Of a stretch of DNA of 64,000 nucleotides, positions 18,843-26,870 are shown piece by piece. Within the stretch, counting starts at the first letter, position 1. Each line of letters opens with the position of its first letter. Origin of the DNA: Dietzia psychralcaliphila (GTDB lineage: Bacteria > Actinomycetota > Actinomycetes > Mycobacteriales > Mycobacteriaceae); NCBI RefSeq assembly GCF_003096095.1, contig NZ_CP015453.1:3410001-3474000 (forward strand), read 5' to 3'. A program made the translations under genes and the position numbers. The notes below the pieces were generated by a model that was not told where the DNA came from, ran no database searches, and saw only the letters and a program-made list of their open reading frames with translations.

Positions 18843-19343
18843 TCAGGCGTCGGTGTAGCCGGTGTCGACCCTGATCCGCTCGAGCCGCCGGTGGGAGATC
18901 AGCCACCGACCGTCCACCCTGCGGTATCGCTCGTGGTAGTGGCCCCAGCCGTGCAGCCACCGCTCACGCCCGTCGTCGGTCCACCACAGCCGGTCCTCCA
19001 TGGTCCAGATCCCGGTGGCGGTGGGCTCGCCGGTCTCCGGGTGCGGGCCCGTGAGGTCCAGCAGCGGGGTGTGACCGTGGTGGACGCTGGTCACCGGGAC
19101 GCGGCCGTCGAGGGTCGCGCGGATCGCGGCGGTGAGTTGCTCGCGGCCCCGCACCTCGGGCGCCCCGCCGCTGGCCGCCCAGGACTGGCTGACCACGTCC
19201 ACGGTGTGACACGGCCCGTAGTCGTCCCACTGCTTGGTGTCCATCACGTACAGCCGGCGGGCGAACACGGCCCGGATGGCCTCCAGGTCGTCTGCGCGGG
19301 GGGTCACGTGGTGTGGTCGGCTCGCGTCGTGCGGTCCGCTCAC
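18843..19343 (-). CDS. SnoaL-like (NTF2-fold) protein coupled to argJ
   Basis: About 166 residues. The length, the Trp/His-rich core (TMEDRLWWTDDGRERWLHGWGHYHE) and the helix containing VFARRLYVMDTKQWDDY fit SnoaL_4 proteins such as ketosteroid-isomerase-like or dioxygenase small-subunit-like folds. GTG 19343 overlaps the argJ stop as GTGA, supporting translational coupling; GTG 19307 is the alternative. The reaction is unknown, and the pairing with argJ is unexpected. Confidence 0.75.
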   Translation of the reverse strand: MSGPHDASRPHHVTPRADDLEAIRAVFARRLYVMDTKQWDDYGPCHTVDVVSQSWAASGGAPEVRGREQLTAAIRATLDGRVPVTSVHHGHTPLLDLTGPHPETGEPTATGIWTMEDRLWWTDDGRERWLHGWGHYHERYRRVDGRWLISHRRLERIRVDTGYTDA

Positions 19344-20557
19344 GTCGTGTAGTCGGCGTTGATCGAGATGTACTCGCGCGAGAGGTCGCAGCCGTAGACC
19401 GTGCAGGACCCGTCGGCTGCGCCCCCCTCCACACCCAGGTCGACCGAGATCGTGACCTCCTCGGCGCGCATGATCTCGGTGAGCCGCTCGAGCTCGGCCT
19501 CGCCGGGGAACGCCGGGTAGGTCTCCAGGTCGCCGAAGACGATGCGGACGCGCTCCGGATCGATGTCGGTGTCGTCGTGGCACTTGCCGATCGCCATGGC
19601 GACGCGGCCCCAGTTGGGGTCCGCCCCGTGGACGGCGGTCTTGACCAGCGGGGAGTTGAGGATCGCCTTGGCCACGCGCTTGGCCTGATCGCGGTCCCGT
19701 GCCCCGGTGACCTCGACGGTCAGCAGCTTGGTGGCTCCCTCTCCGTCGCGGGCCAGTTGGAGGGTCAGGTCCAGGCACACGGCCTCGAGGGCCCTGCGCA
19801 GCTCCCCCTCGTCCACCGGCCCGGCCACACCGCTGGCCACCGCGATCGCGGTGTCGGAGGTCGAGGTGTCGGTGTCCACGGACAGGCAGTTGAAGGTGTC
19901 GTCCACCGCGCCCCTGAACGCGGTGTCCAGCACACCGGGCTCCACGGCGGCGTCGGTGAAGACCACGGCGATCATCGTGGCCATGTCGGGTTCGACCATC
20001 CCGACCCCCTTGGCGATGCCCACCACCCGGGCGGTCGCGCCGCTCGTCGTCGTCATCTCCACCGACGCGGTCTTGGGATGGGTGTCGGTGGTCATCATGG
20101 CCGCGGCCAGCGCCAGTGCGTCGGCGTCGAACTCCGCGCCGGCCAACCCGTCCAGGTGGGTCCGCAGTATCGACATCGGGTAACGCCGACCGATCACGCC
20201 GGTGGAGGCGATGAGCAACTCCTCGGGCGCGACGCCCACGGCACCGGCCGCCCGCTCCAGGACCTCGCGCGCGTCGGCCATGCCCTGGTCCCCGGTGGCG
20301 ACGTTGGCGTTCTTGGCCACCACCACCACACCACGCGCGCGGCCGCCCGCAGCGTTCTCGCGGCTGAGCACGACCGAGGGCCCGGCGAAGAGAGAGCGGG
20401 TGAAGACCGCCGAGGAGGCCACCGAGGGACCGTCGGCGACCACGACGAAGACGTCGTCCCCGTGCTCGCGCAGTCCCGCGGCCCCCGCGTGGGCGCGAAA
20501 GCCCGCGGGCAGGGGGATCGGTCCGGAGGGGCTGGTGTCGGTGCGGGTGGCGTTCAC
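19340..20557 (-). CDS. argJ: ArgJ-type glutamate/ornithine N-acetyltransferase (orphan)
   Basis: About 405 residues. ArgJ moves acetyl from N-acetylornithine to glutamate. Signature segments are AVFTRSLFAGPSV, ASTGVIG, TTDTHPK, KGVGMVEPDMATM (self-cleavage before the nucleophile Thr in MATM), GADPNWGR and the C-terminal INADYTT. The cleavage motif reads GVGMVEPD where typical ArgJ reads SGMIxPN. No argC, argB, argD or argF is near, so it may be a second copy or an OAT2-like relative with a different acyl acceptor. Confidence 0.88.
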   Translation of the reverse strand: MNATRTDTSPSGPIPLPAGFRAHAGAAGLREHGDDVFVVVADGPSVASSAVFTRSLFAGPSVVLSRENAAGGRARGVVVVAKNANVATGDQGMADAREVLERAAGAVGVAPEELLIASTGVIGRRYPMSILRTHLDGLAGAEFDADALALAAAMMTTDTHPKTASVEMTTTSGATARVVGIAKGVGMVEPDMATMIAVVFTDAAVEPGVLDTAFRGAVDDTFNCLSVDTDTSTSDTAIAVASGVAGPVDEGELRRALEAVCLDLTLQLARDGEGATKLLTVEVTGARDRDQAKRVAKAILNSPLVKTAVHGADPNWGRVAMAIGKCHDDTDIDPERVRIVFGDLETYPAFPGEAELERLTEIMRAEEVTISVDLGVEGGAADGSCTVYGCDLSREYISINADYTT

Positions 20558-20632
20558 GCGTCCGAGTCTAGGCCCGTCGACAGGGCCCGGGCCGGTCGGT
20601 CAGGAGCTCCCGTTCCGGCCACCGGACCAAAG

Positions 20633-20648
20633 TGTGAGATAGCTCGCA
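20633..20648. promoter_or_regulatory. CRP/GlxR-like operator
   Basis: TGTGAGATAGCTCGCA matches the actinobacterial cAMP-receptor consensus TGTGANNTANNTCACA at all fixed positions but one, and the dyad extends one base each side (G...C). It is centred about 40 bases upstream of the candidate -10 of the small peptide gene. The argJ start is about 75 bases away on the other side and could also respond. Confidence 0.65.
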
Positions 20649-20678
20649 CCTGAGCAATCCCAGTCCCGGCCTTACTGT

Positions 20679-20687
20679 TGCTATGAA
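20679..20687 (+). promoter_or_regulatory. Candidate extended -10 promoter
   Basis: TGCTATGAA has a TG-N-TATGAA extended -10; no good -35 is seen, consistent with an activator-dependent promoter below the CRP/GlxR-like site. It predicts a transcript start near 20694 and a leader of about 160 bases. Confidence 0.45.
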
Positions 20688-20736
20688 CGTGGGCTTACCG
20701 CCTCCGGGGCCGCATAACCCCTCGTCAGGTGGGTTT

Positions 20737-20832
20737 CGACGTCACGGCTGGGTAACGTCGGCCCGAGTCGTTCGGATGTACCCAACGAGCGTCCGAACGA
20801 CGCAGACCTCGGCGGTGGAGAGTCCACCGCCG
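20737..20832 (+). other. Structured 5' leader with three perfect stem-loops
   Basis: The 297-base gap between argJ and the peptide gene holds three inverted repeats. They are 20737-20742/20755-20760 (6 bp), 20767-20776/20792-20801 (10 bp, 15-base loop) and 20810-20819/20823-20832 (10 bp, 3-base loop). The last ends eight bases before the AAAGGA ribosome binding site. This could stabilise the mRNA, control translation or protect a short abundant transcript. No known riboswitch is recognised. Confidence 0.65.
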
Positions 20833-20854
20833 GTACGACGAAAGGATCTACACC

Positions 20855-20995
20855 ATGATCTCTGACTTCATCAACGGCATCGCCACCGGTTCCGCCACCG
20901 TCAACACCGGCTCCGAGGCCGCCGATTTCGGCACCGACCTCATCGCCCAGGTCCTCGGCTTCTTCGGTGGCTTCGTCGAGAACTTCGGCTCCTGA
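20855..20995 (+). CDS. 46-residue acidic amphipathic peptide, candidate mycomembrane mini-porin
   Basis: AAAGGA lies eight bases before the ATG and the frame ends in TGA. The product has no Lys or Arg, five acidic residues, many Gly/Ser/Thr and a C-terminal run LIAQVLGFFGGFVENFG. Length, charge and Phe/Gly-rich helix resemble corynebacterial PorA/PorH porins (45-57 residues, no signal peptide, O-mycoloylated on Ser), though no alignment was made. Ser3, 13, 20 and 46 are candidate acylation sites. The gene stands alone with its own promoter, structured leader and terminator. A secreted or phenol-soluble-modulin-like peptide is the alternative. Confidence 0.7.
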   Translation: MISDFINGIATGSATVNTGSEAADFGTDLIAQVLGFFGGFVENFGS

Positions 20996-21058
20996 GCCGA
21001 CGCGCCTGACGGCGCGCCGCTCGGGCCAGGCCCAGCCTGACCCGGGCACCACGTGTGA

Positions 21059-21086
21059 CCGGCCCCGCCTCGGCGGGGCCGGTTTT
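21059..21086 (+). terminator. Intrinsic terminator after the 46-residue peptide gene
   Basis: CCGGCCCCGCC and GGCGGGGCCGG form an 11-base GC-only stem with a 2-base gap, followed by TTTT. It lies 64 bases after the peptide stop and upstream of the SRPBCC gene, so the peptide mRNA should be monocistronic. Confidence 0.85.
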
Positions 21087-21135
21087 CGCATTTCCGGCCC
21101 GCCTGCGGCCGGTCGGCGCCGGTAACCTGGATGCC

Positions 21136-21600
21136 ATGCATCTCGACCTCTCCCGTCACGTCGCCGCCGACCCCGACGCGGTCTGGGCGGTGCTCACCGA
21201 CATCCCCTCGGCACACCGCACCCTCAGCGGGGTCCTGGCGGTCGAGATCCTCACCCCCGGCCCCTACCAGCCGGGACTCCGGTGGCGGGAGACGCGCAAG
21301 ATGTTCGGCATGAAGGCCACGGAGGAGATGATGGTGGTCGCCGCCGAACCTCCGCACTCCACCGCGATCGTCGCCGAGAACGGTGGCACTGAATACAAGA
21401 CCGTGTTCACCGTGACCCCGGACGCCGACGGCACCGGATCGACCCTGCGGATGCGGTTCGGTGCCCATACCGCACATGCCCCGGCGATCTCCCGGGTCGC
21501 GATGGCCGTGATGGGCGGCCTCGCGGAGAGGTCGACCCGCAAGACCATGGAGCAGGACCTGGCGGACATCGCGGCGGAAGCCGAACGCCGCGCGGGCTGA
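21136..21600 (+). CDS. SRPBCC (START-like) domain protein
   Basis: About 154 residues. The opening HLDLSRHVAADPDAVWAVLTD and the beta-strand pattern through to a long C-terminal helix ending ERRAG fit the polyketide cyclase/SRPBCC fold, a hydrophobic-ligand cavity. There is no catalytic residue to assign. TAACCT lies seven bases before the ATG with no ribosome binding site, suggesting a leaderless mRNA. Confidence 0.82.
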   Translation: MHLDLSRHVAADPDAVWAVLTDIPSAHRTLSGVLAVEILTPGPYQPGLRWRETRKMFGMKATEEMMVVAAEPPHSTAIVAENGGTEYKTVFTVTPDADGTGSTLRMRFGAHTAHAPAISRVAMAVMGGLAERSTRKTMEQDLADIAAEAERRAG

Positions 21601-21648
21601 GCCCGGCCCCTCCCAACCCAACCCAGCCCAGCCCAGCCCGCGAATCAG

Positions 21649-22752
21649 CTACTGTCCTGCGCGGTCCCAGAGCTCGGCGACGATCTCCGCAGCCGGCCGA
21701 TCGGCGTAGGTGTCGGCCGCGCGCCACCCCGAGCCGGCCCACAGCGGCGGGACCTCGACGTCCCCGGCGTCTGCGGCGGCCTTGCGCATGGGCCCGGTGA
21801 GCAGGTGCAGGTGCGGGTAGGCGGGGGGCGCGAGCGCGTCGAACTCCGCCACGAACCCGTTGACCAACGCACGGGCGAAGCGTCCGGTGTAGCAGCGTGT
21901 CGGACGCGACTCGGTGAACCGGGGATCGGCCAGGGCGGCCCGGTAGAGGGGGCTGGTCCCCGCCTCCGGGGTGCGCAGCAGGACGGTCCCGAGCTGGACG
22001 CCGTCCGCGCCCGCCTCGACCACCGCCGCCACGTCTGCCGGGGTACTGATCCCACCGGCCGCGACGAACGGCACGTCCGGAAGCGCCTCGCGGACGGCCC
22101 GCACGAGGTCCACGGTGGTGACGGAGTCGGGCTGCTCGCCCACTGCGGTGGTCGACCGGTGCCCACCCGCCTCGGCGGACTGCACCGAGAGCCAGTCGGC
22201 CCCGACCTCCACCGCGCGCCGGGCGTCCCGGACGCCTACGACGGTGACGACGACCGCCGTGCCCACCTCCTGCAGCGCGCTGACCACGTCTCGATCGGGG
22301 ATGCCGAAGGTGAACGAGACCACGGGGACCGGATCGGCGACCAGCGCGGCGAGGGTGGCGGCCTGGTCGAAGTCGGTGAAGTCCGGTGTCCCGGCGAGCG
22401 TGATCCCCAGCCTCTCGGCGACAGGGACGAGAGCGGCCGCGTAGCGGTCGACGGCCCCGGGTCCGCCGACCCCGTCCAGCGCGGCCCCGGAGTCGGCCCG
22501 GTCCACCAGGAAGACGTTGACGCCGAACGGAGCGGCGGTGAGTTCACGGACCCTGGCGACCTCCTCGCGGGTGGCCGCGGCGTCGAGATAACCCGATCCG
22601 ATCATCCCCAGACCGCCCGCCTCGCCGACCGCGGCGATCAGCTCCGGAGTCGTGGGACCACCGGCCATCGGCGCGCCTATGACGGGCCTGCGCAGGTCGG
22701 ACGGCAGCAGGCGATCACGTGGGTCGCGGACCCGGGGGAGGCGCTCGATCAT
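21649..22752 (-). CDS. Nitronate monooxygenase (NPD/2-nitropropane dioxygenase family)
   Basis: About 367 residues with a TIM-barrel FMN enzyme pattern: RRPVIGAPMAGG at the N-terminus, GVNVFLV, QSAEAGGH (the catalytic-type His), VPFVAAGGIST and GADGVQLGT. It oxidises alkyl nitronates such as propionate-3-nitronate. The ATG overlaps the permease stop as ATGA, so the two form an operon. The frame continues far upstream through the permease gene in another phase, which is not real coding. Confidence 0.9.
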   Translation of the reverse strand: MIERLPRVRDPRDRLLPSDLRRPVIGAPMAGGPTTPELIAAVGEAGGLGMIGSGYLDAAATREEVARVRELTAAPFGVNVFLVDRADSGAALDGVGGPGAVDRYAAALVPVAERLGITLAGTPDFTDFDQAATLAALVADPVPVVSFTFGIPDRDVVSALQEVGTAVVVTVVGVRDARRAVEVGADWLSVQSAEAGGHRSTTAVGEQPDSVTTVDLVRAVREALPDVPFVAAGGISTPADVAAVVEAGADGVQLGTVLLRTPEAGTSPLYRAALADPRFTESRPTRCYTGRFARALVNGFVAEFDALAPPAYPHLHLLTGPMRKAAADAGDVEVPPLWAGSGWRAADTYADRPAAEIVAELWDRAGQ

Positions 22753-24038
22753 GCCTGAGACGGTACGCCCGGCGGGAGGGCGCGACGGCGGGTGACCACG
22801 TAGACCACCCCGCCGACGGCAAAGACGACGACCCCGGCCGCCACCGATTCCCACGGCAGACTCCCGGCCACCACCACGCACCCGACCGCACCCAGCGCCG
22901 GCACCCACGCGGGCAGTCGGCGGTGCTGCCGGGCGAGCCGCAGCGCTGCCGCGTTGGCGACGAGGTAGTAGACCAGGACCGCGAACGACGAGAACCCGAT
23001 GGCCTGGCGCACGTCCGCCACCAGCACGATGCACGCCACGAGCACACCCACGCTGATCTCGGCCACGTACGGTGTCCGCGTGGTCGGGTGGACCGCGGCC
23101 AACCGCGGGGGCAGATGTCGGTCGCGCGCCATGGCCATCGTCGTGCGCGAGACCCCGAGGATCCCGCCCAGCAGTGCGCCCAGCGCCGCGATCCCGGCGG
23201 CCACCCGGACGATCGGTGCGAGCCCGCCGCCGCCGATCCGCTCGGCCGCGTCCAGGACCGGGGCCGGGCCCGCCGCCACGCCCCCCACCCCGAGGACGTG
23301 CACCGTGGAGGCCAGGACCACGGCGTACACGACGATCACCACGGAGATCGCCGTCACCACCGCTCTCGGGATGGTCCGTGCGGGGTCGCGCACCTCCTCG
23401 CCGAGAGTGGCGATGCGGGCGTAACCGGCAAAGGCGAAGAAGCAGAACCCGGCCCCGCCGAGGACGCCGAGGATCCGCAACGGCCACGCCTCGTCGTCCA
23501 CCGGCGGGACCGGCGGCGCCACGCCCGGAAGGGCCGGTTCGGCGGTCCACGCGGCCACCACGAACACCGCCAGAACCGCCACCACGATCGCGACGAGAAC
23601 CTTCGACGCGGTGGCCGTGCGCTGCACTCCGAGCACGGACAGCAGCGTCAGCGCGAGTACCGCGGCGGCCGCCACGACGTGAGCGTGCTCGGGCCACACG
23701 TACAGGCCGGCGGTGAGGGCCATGGCGGCGCACGAGGCAGTCTTGCCCACGACGAATCCCCAACCGGCCAGGAATCCCGGCAGCGGCCCGAGCACCTCGC
23801 GGCCGTAGACGTAGGTGCCGCCCGCGGCGGGGAACCGCGCGGCCAACCTGGCCGACGACAAGGCGTTGCACACCGCCACGACCGCAGCGACGGCGAGCGC
23901 CGCCCACACCAGCGACCCCGCGCGGGCCGCCGCCGGCGCGAACGCGACGAACACCCCGGCGCCGATCATCGCGCCGAGGCCCACCACCACGGCATCGGTC
24001 AGGCCGAGACGGCGGGCGAGTGAGGCGGTCATCGGCAC
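22749..24038 (-). CDS. APC-superfamily amino-acid permease
   Basis: About 429 residues and about twelve helices. The first helix has GLGAMIGAGVFVA, the APC substrate-site glycine motif, and FAFAGYARIATLGEEVRDPARTIPRA is the conserved helix 6-7 region. It probably imports or exchanges an amino acid or amine. Starts GTG 24038 or ATG 24032. It is translationally coupled to the nitronate monooxygenase, so its substrate may be a nitro- or amino-acid feeding that enzyme (inference). Confidence 0.88.
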   Translation of the reverse strand: MPMTASLARRLGLTDAVVVGLGAMIGAGVFVAFAPAAARAGSLVWAALAVAAVVAVCNALSSARLAARFPAAGGTYVYGREVLGPLPGFLAGWGFVVGKTASCAAMALTAGLYVWPEHAHVVAAAAVLALTLLSVLGVQRTATASKVLVAIVVAVLAVFVVAAWTAEPALPGVAPPVPPVDDEAWPLRILGVLGGAGFCFFAFAGYARIATLGEEVRDPARTIPRAVVTAISVVIVVYAVVLASTVHVLGVGGVAAGPAPVLDAAERIGGGGLAPIVRVAAGIAALGALLGGILGVSRTTMAMARDRHLPPRLAAVHPTTRTPYVAEISVGVLVACIVLVADVRQAIGFSSFAVLVYYLVANAAALRLARQHRRLPAWVPALGAVGCVVVAGSLPWESVAAGVVVFAVGGVVYVVTRRRALPPGVPSQA

Positions 24039-24120
24039 ACTGTCGCACCCGTAGTTGGCCGGTGGATGAACCGGACCCGCGGCCCACGGCCCGGGGCGGC
24101 ACAGCGGTTACATTTGAGGC

Positions 24121-25452
24121 GTGTCCTCCACCCGCCGGCTCCGACTGAGGATCACCGTCCTCATCGCAGGACTGGCACTGGCCGGTTGTGGCGCGGACGG
24201 ATCCCCGGACCCCGGACCCGACCGGGACCGCGCGCCCGCCGGCCCGACCGCGCAGGACCGGCCCGCCGCCCCGCCCTGTGAGTCTCCGCTGGACTCGCTG
24301 AGCCAGCGCGAGCGGATCGCGCAGCTGTTCACCGTGGGCGTGAGCTCGATGGCCGACGCCCGTCGGGCGGTGGACGAGCACAACATCGGCGGGATCTTCC
24401 TCGGCGGCGACGTCGTGGGCGAGGTGGTGTCCGGCGACGGCCTCGCGCGCCTCCAAGAGGACTCACCGCTGCCCCTGTTGGTGTCGATCGACGAGGAGGG
24501 CGGTCGCGTGTCCCGCATCGCCCCCTACGCCGGACCGATGCCGTCAGCCCGCGTCATGGCCGCCACGATGAGCCCCGAGGAAGTCCGATCGACGGCGCGG
24601 ACACGCGGAGAATTCCTCCGCGGGATGGGCGTGACAGTGGACTTCGCCCCCTCCGTCGACGTGTCCGACCAGCCGGACGGGGCCGTGATCGGAGACCGGT
24701 CGTTCTCGCCGGATCCGGCCCGCGTGGTCAGCTACGCGCGCGCGTTCTCCGCCGGTCTCCTCGACGCCGGGGTGACGCCGGTGTTCAAGCACTTCCCCGG
24801 CCACGGCCGCTCCTCGGGGGACAGTCATCACGAATCGGTGACCGTGCCGCCGCTGGACCAACTCCTCCCCCACGATCTCCGGCCCTTCTCCGAGCTCGCC
24901 AGGACCCCCGGCGCCGGGATGATGCTGGGACACCAGCAGGTGCCCGGCCTGACGGGGGTCGACCGGCCGGCCTCCCTCTCCCCCGCCGCATACCGTCTGC
25001 TCCGCGAGGGCCACGGGTACGGCGCCCCTCCCTTCGACGGTGCGATCTTCACCGACGACCTGTCCGGGATGCGGGCCGTGACCAACGACTTCCCGCTGCC
25101 CCGGGCGGTCGCCGAGTCGCTCATCGCCGGAGCCGACTCCCCGCTCTGGATCACCACCGCCGGGATCCCCGAGGCACTCGATTCGGTTGAACGCGCCCTC
25201 GTCGACGGCGCGCTGAGCAGGAAGGCCCTGGACCGCTCATTGGCCCGAATGGCCGCCCTCCGCGGGATCCCCGGATGTCTGAGCTGGCCGGACACCGGAC
25301 AGTTGACGGAGGCGGGTTCGCTCGCCGGCACCTCCCCCGAGCTCCCGCCCCGCCCCGACCTGCCGGCCCTGCCCGGTCGCGGCGACCCGCCAGGTCAGCC
25401 CGATCAGCCCAGTCAGTCCAGTCAGCCCAGCCAGCCCGGGTCACCGGGCTGA
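24121..25452 (+). CDS. LpqI-like GH3 beta-N-acetylglucosaminidase lipoprotein
   Basis: About 443 residues. A signal peptide ends in the lipobox LALAGC (Cys23). The GH3 barrel has SIDEEGGRVSRI, DFAPSVDV and the NagZ-type dyad loop KHFPGHGRSSGDSHH near residue 222, with Asp and His as general acid/base. It removes GlcNAc from muropeptides outside the membrane for cell-wall recycling. LpqI (Rv0237) lies beside aftD in M. tuberculosis, so the link is kept at a distance here. TACATT just before GTG suggests a leaderless mRNA. The C-terminal tail is a P/S/Q low-complexity repeat. Confidence 0.9.
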   Translation: MSSTRRLRLRITVLIAGLALAGCGADGSPDPGPDRDRAPAGPTAQDRPAAPPCESPLDSLSQRERIAQLFTVGVSSMADARRAVDEHNIGGIFLGGDVVGEVVSGDGLARLQEDSPLPLLVSIDEEGGRVSRIAPYAGPMPSARVMAATMSPEEVRSTARTRGEFLRGMGVTVDFAPSVDVSDQPDGAVIGDRSFSPDPARVVSYARAFSAGLLDAGVTPVFKHFPGHGRSSGDSHHESVTVPPLDQLLPHDLRPFSELARTPGAGMMLGHQQVPGLTGVDRPASLSPAAYRLLREGHGYGAPPFDGAIFTDDLSGMRAVTNDFPLPRAVAESLIAGADSPLWITTAGIPEALDSVERALVDGALSRKALDRSLARMAALRGIPGCLSWPDTGQLTEAGSLAGTSPELPPRPDLPALPGRGDPPGQPDQPSQSSQPSQPGSPG

Positions 25453-25471
25453 CGTCGGCCCCCGGGCCCGG

Positions 25472-26101
25472 TCAGGGCGCGACCTCGCGGGTCCAGACGC
25501 CGGAGCTGCCGCGCCGGTGCGACTCCACCAGATGCGTGTCGACCACACCGATGGCCTCCATCAGTGCGAACACCGTCACCGGCCCGACGAAGCTGAAGCC
25601 CTTCCGCTTGAGTTCCCTGGCCAGCGCCTCCGACTCCGGCGACCGGCTGGGCACCTCGGCCATGGTCCGCGGCTCCGGAGTGCTCTCCGGCCGGTACGAC
25701 CAGATCAGCTCCCCGAGGCCACCCTCGGCCCGAAGCGCGATCGCGGCGCGCGCGTTGCCCACGGCCGCGTCGATCTTGCGCTGGTTGCGCACGATCCGGG
25801 CGTCCGCCATGAGCCGGGCGACGTCGGTGTCCCCGAACTCCGCGACCGCGTCGGGCGAGAACCCGGCGAACGCCTCCCGGAACGCCGGACGCTTGCGCAG
25901 GATCGTCAACCAGCTCAGCCCTGACTGGAAGCCCTCCAGGACGAGCCGCTCGAAGAGACCGGCCTCGTCGTGGACCGGCATCCCCCACTCGGTGTCGTAA
26001 TACTCCCGCAGTAGCGGGTCCCGCGCCGCCCAGGGCGGCCGCATCAGCCCGTCCTCGCACAGCACCGCGCCACCGGCCTGATCCACCTGGTGTTCCGCCA
26101 T
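25472..26101 (-). CDS. DNA-3-methyladenine glycosylase I-like protein (zinc ligands absent)
   Basis: About 209 residues of the Tag fold: DPLLREYYDTEWGMPV, LVLEGFQSGLSWLTILRKR with the catalytic-type Glu, and SFVGPVTVFALMEAIGVVDTH. In E. coli Tag, zinc is held by Cys4, His17, His175 and Cys179. Here the positions aligned to Cys4, His17 and Cys179 read Pro, Tyr and Ser, so the zinc snap is lost. ATG 26101 has GGGGGAG just upstream. It is expected to act in base excision repair, but could be a divergent paralogue. Confidence 0.82.
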   Translation of the reverse strand: MAEHQVDQAGGAVLCEDGLMRPPWAARDPLLREYYDTEWGMPVHDEAGLFERLVLEGFQSGLSWLTILRKRPAFREAFAGFSPDAVAEFGDTDVARLMADARIVRNQRKIDAAVGNARAAIALRAEGGLGELIWSYRPESTPEPRTMAEVPSRSPESEALARELKRKGFSFVGPVTVFALMEAIGVVDTHLVESHRRGSSGVWTREVAP

Positions 26102-26135
26102 GTCTCCCCCTGCAGGTTCGTGGACCACCCTTCAC

Positions 26136-26151
26136 GGTGATCGCGCTCACC
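26136..26151. promoter_or_regulatory. Possible CRP/GlxR-like dyad upstream of tag-like gene
   Basis: GGTGATCGCGCTCACC is a near-perfect dyad with the GTGA-N6-TCAC core. It lies 35-50 bases before the Tag-like start. The centre lacks the TA of the consensus, so the call is weak. Confidence 0.3.
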
Positions 26152-26162
26152 CTAGGATTTAG

Positions 26163-26870
26163 CTACGACAGGATCCCGGTGAGCTGCACGATCCGTACCG
26201 CCGCCAGGACGACGAGCGCCACGCCCACCACGAGCGTGAGCAACCGTCCGGCCACCCGGCCGTAGCCGAGGAACCTGTCGATCCTGCGGGTCGCGGCGGC
26301 GACACCGGACGAGTCGACCCGCGACAACGCGATGATCAGTCCCGTGCTCGGCAGGATCGCGATGACCGCGAAGAACAGGACCTGCAGGAGCTTGGACCAC
26401 CACGGCGTCTCGGCGAAAGAGATGAGGACCATGCCCGCGGCGAACGGCGCCGAGGTCGCCGACTGGATGACACCCAGCGAGACGCCGGTGGCCATGATGC
26501 CGAACTTCTGCAGCACCGACTGGGTCAGCGGGGCCTCGACGTTCTCCTCCTTGGCCTCCGCGGGTCTGCGCAGGCCCATCACGGTGATCACCAGACCGAT
26601 CACGCCCAGGACCACCATCGCCCAGAGGTTGTAGAACAGGCTGCGCACGAACTCCTGGTTGTTGCCGATCACCCATACCGACACCAGCGAGAGCAGGACG
26701 ATGCCGCAGAAGGCACCACCCGTGAAGCGGGCGGCGCGCGAGGCGAAGCCTCCCCCCCGGCCGGCGGCCGTGAGCCAGAGCCCCGCGATCACCGCGAAGG
26801 CCAGGAGGTTGACCGAGTCGACTGCCGCGAATCCCAGCAGGCTGAGGTAATACTGCACGTCGGCACACAC
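26163..26870 (-). CDS. Six-helix membrane protein (GAP/LysE-like)
   Basis: About 235 residues with six hydrophobic segments, a cytoplasmic charged loop (RRPAEAKEENVEAP) after the third, and FAETPWWSKLLQVLFFAVIAILPSTGLIIA in the fifth/sixth. The layout fits GAP/Sap or LysE-type exporters in two three-helix halves, but no signature is decisive. GTG 26870 overlaps the TRIC gene stop by one base (TAGTG), so the pair is coupled; GTG 26858 is the alternative. The substrate is unknown. Confidence 0.7.
   Translation of the reverse strand: MCADVQYYLSLLGFAAVDSVNLLAFAVIAGLWLTAAGRGGGFASRAARFTGGAFCGIVLLSLVSVWVIGNNQEFVRSLFYNLWAMVVLGVIGLVITVMGLRRPAEAKEENVEAPLTQSVLQKFGIMATGVSLGVIQSATSAPFAAGMVLISFAETPWWSKLLQVLFFAVIAILPSTGLIIALSRVDSSGVAAATRRIDRFLGYGRVAGRLLTLVVGVALVVLAAVRIVQLTGILS

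Noticed and set aside
20683-20865. 60-codon leader peptide candidate overlapping the 46-residue gene start
   Set aside because: Its ATG overlaps the proposed -10, there is no ribosome binding site, and composition is random.
21607-21642. CCCAA/CCCAG short repeats between SRPBCC and nitronate monooxygenase genes
   Set aside because: Simple C-rich tract without dyad or T-run; no function can be supported.
22753-24456. Upstream extension of the nitronate monooxygenase frame through the permease gene
   Set aside because: The real start is ATG 22752, overlapping the permease stop; the extension is Gly/Arg-rich noise.
25390-25445. CAGCCCAGTCAG-like repeats at the end of the LpqI-like gene
   Set aside because: In-frame low-complexity tail (P/S/Q), not an independent element.
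26136-26151. Firm CRP/GlxR site before the Tag-like gene
   Set aside because: Kept only as a weak feature: the central TA is missing and chance GTGA-N6-TCAC matches are common in GC-rich DNA.
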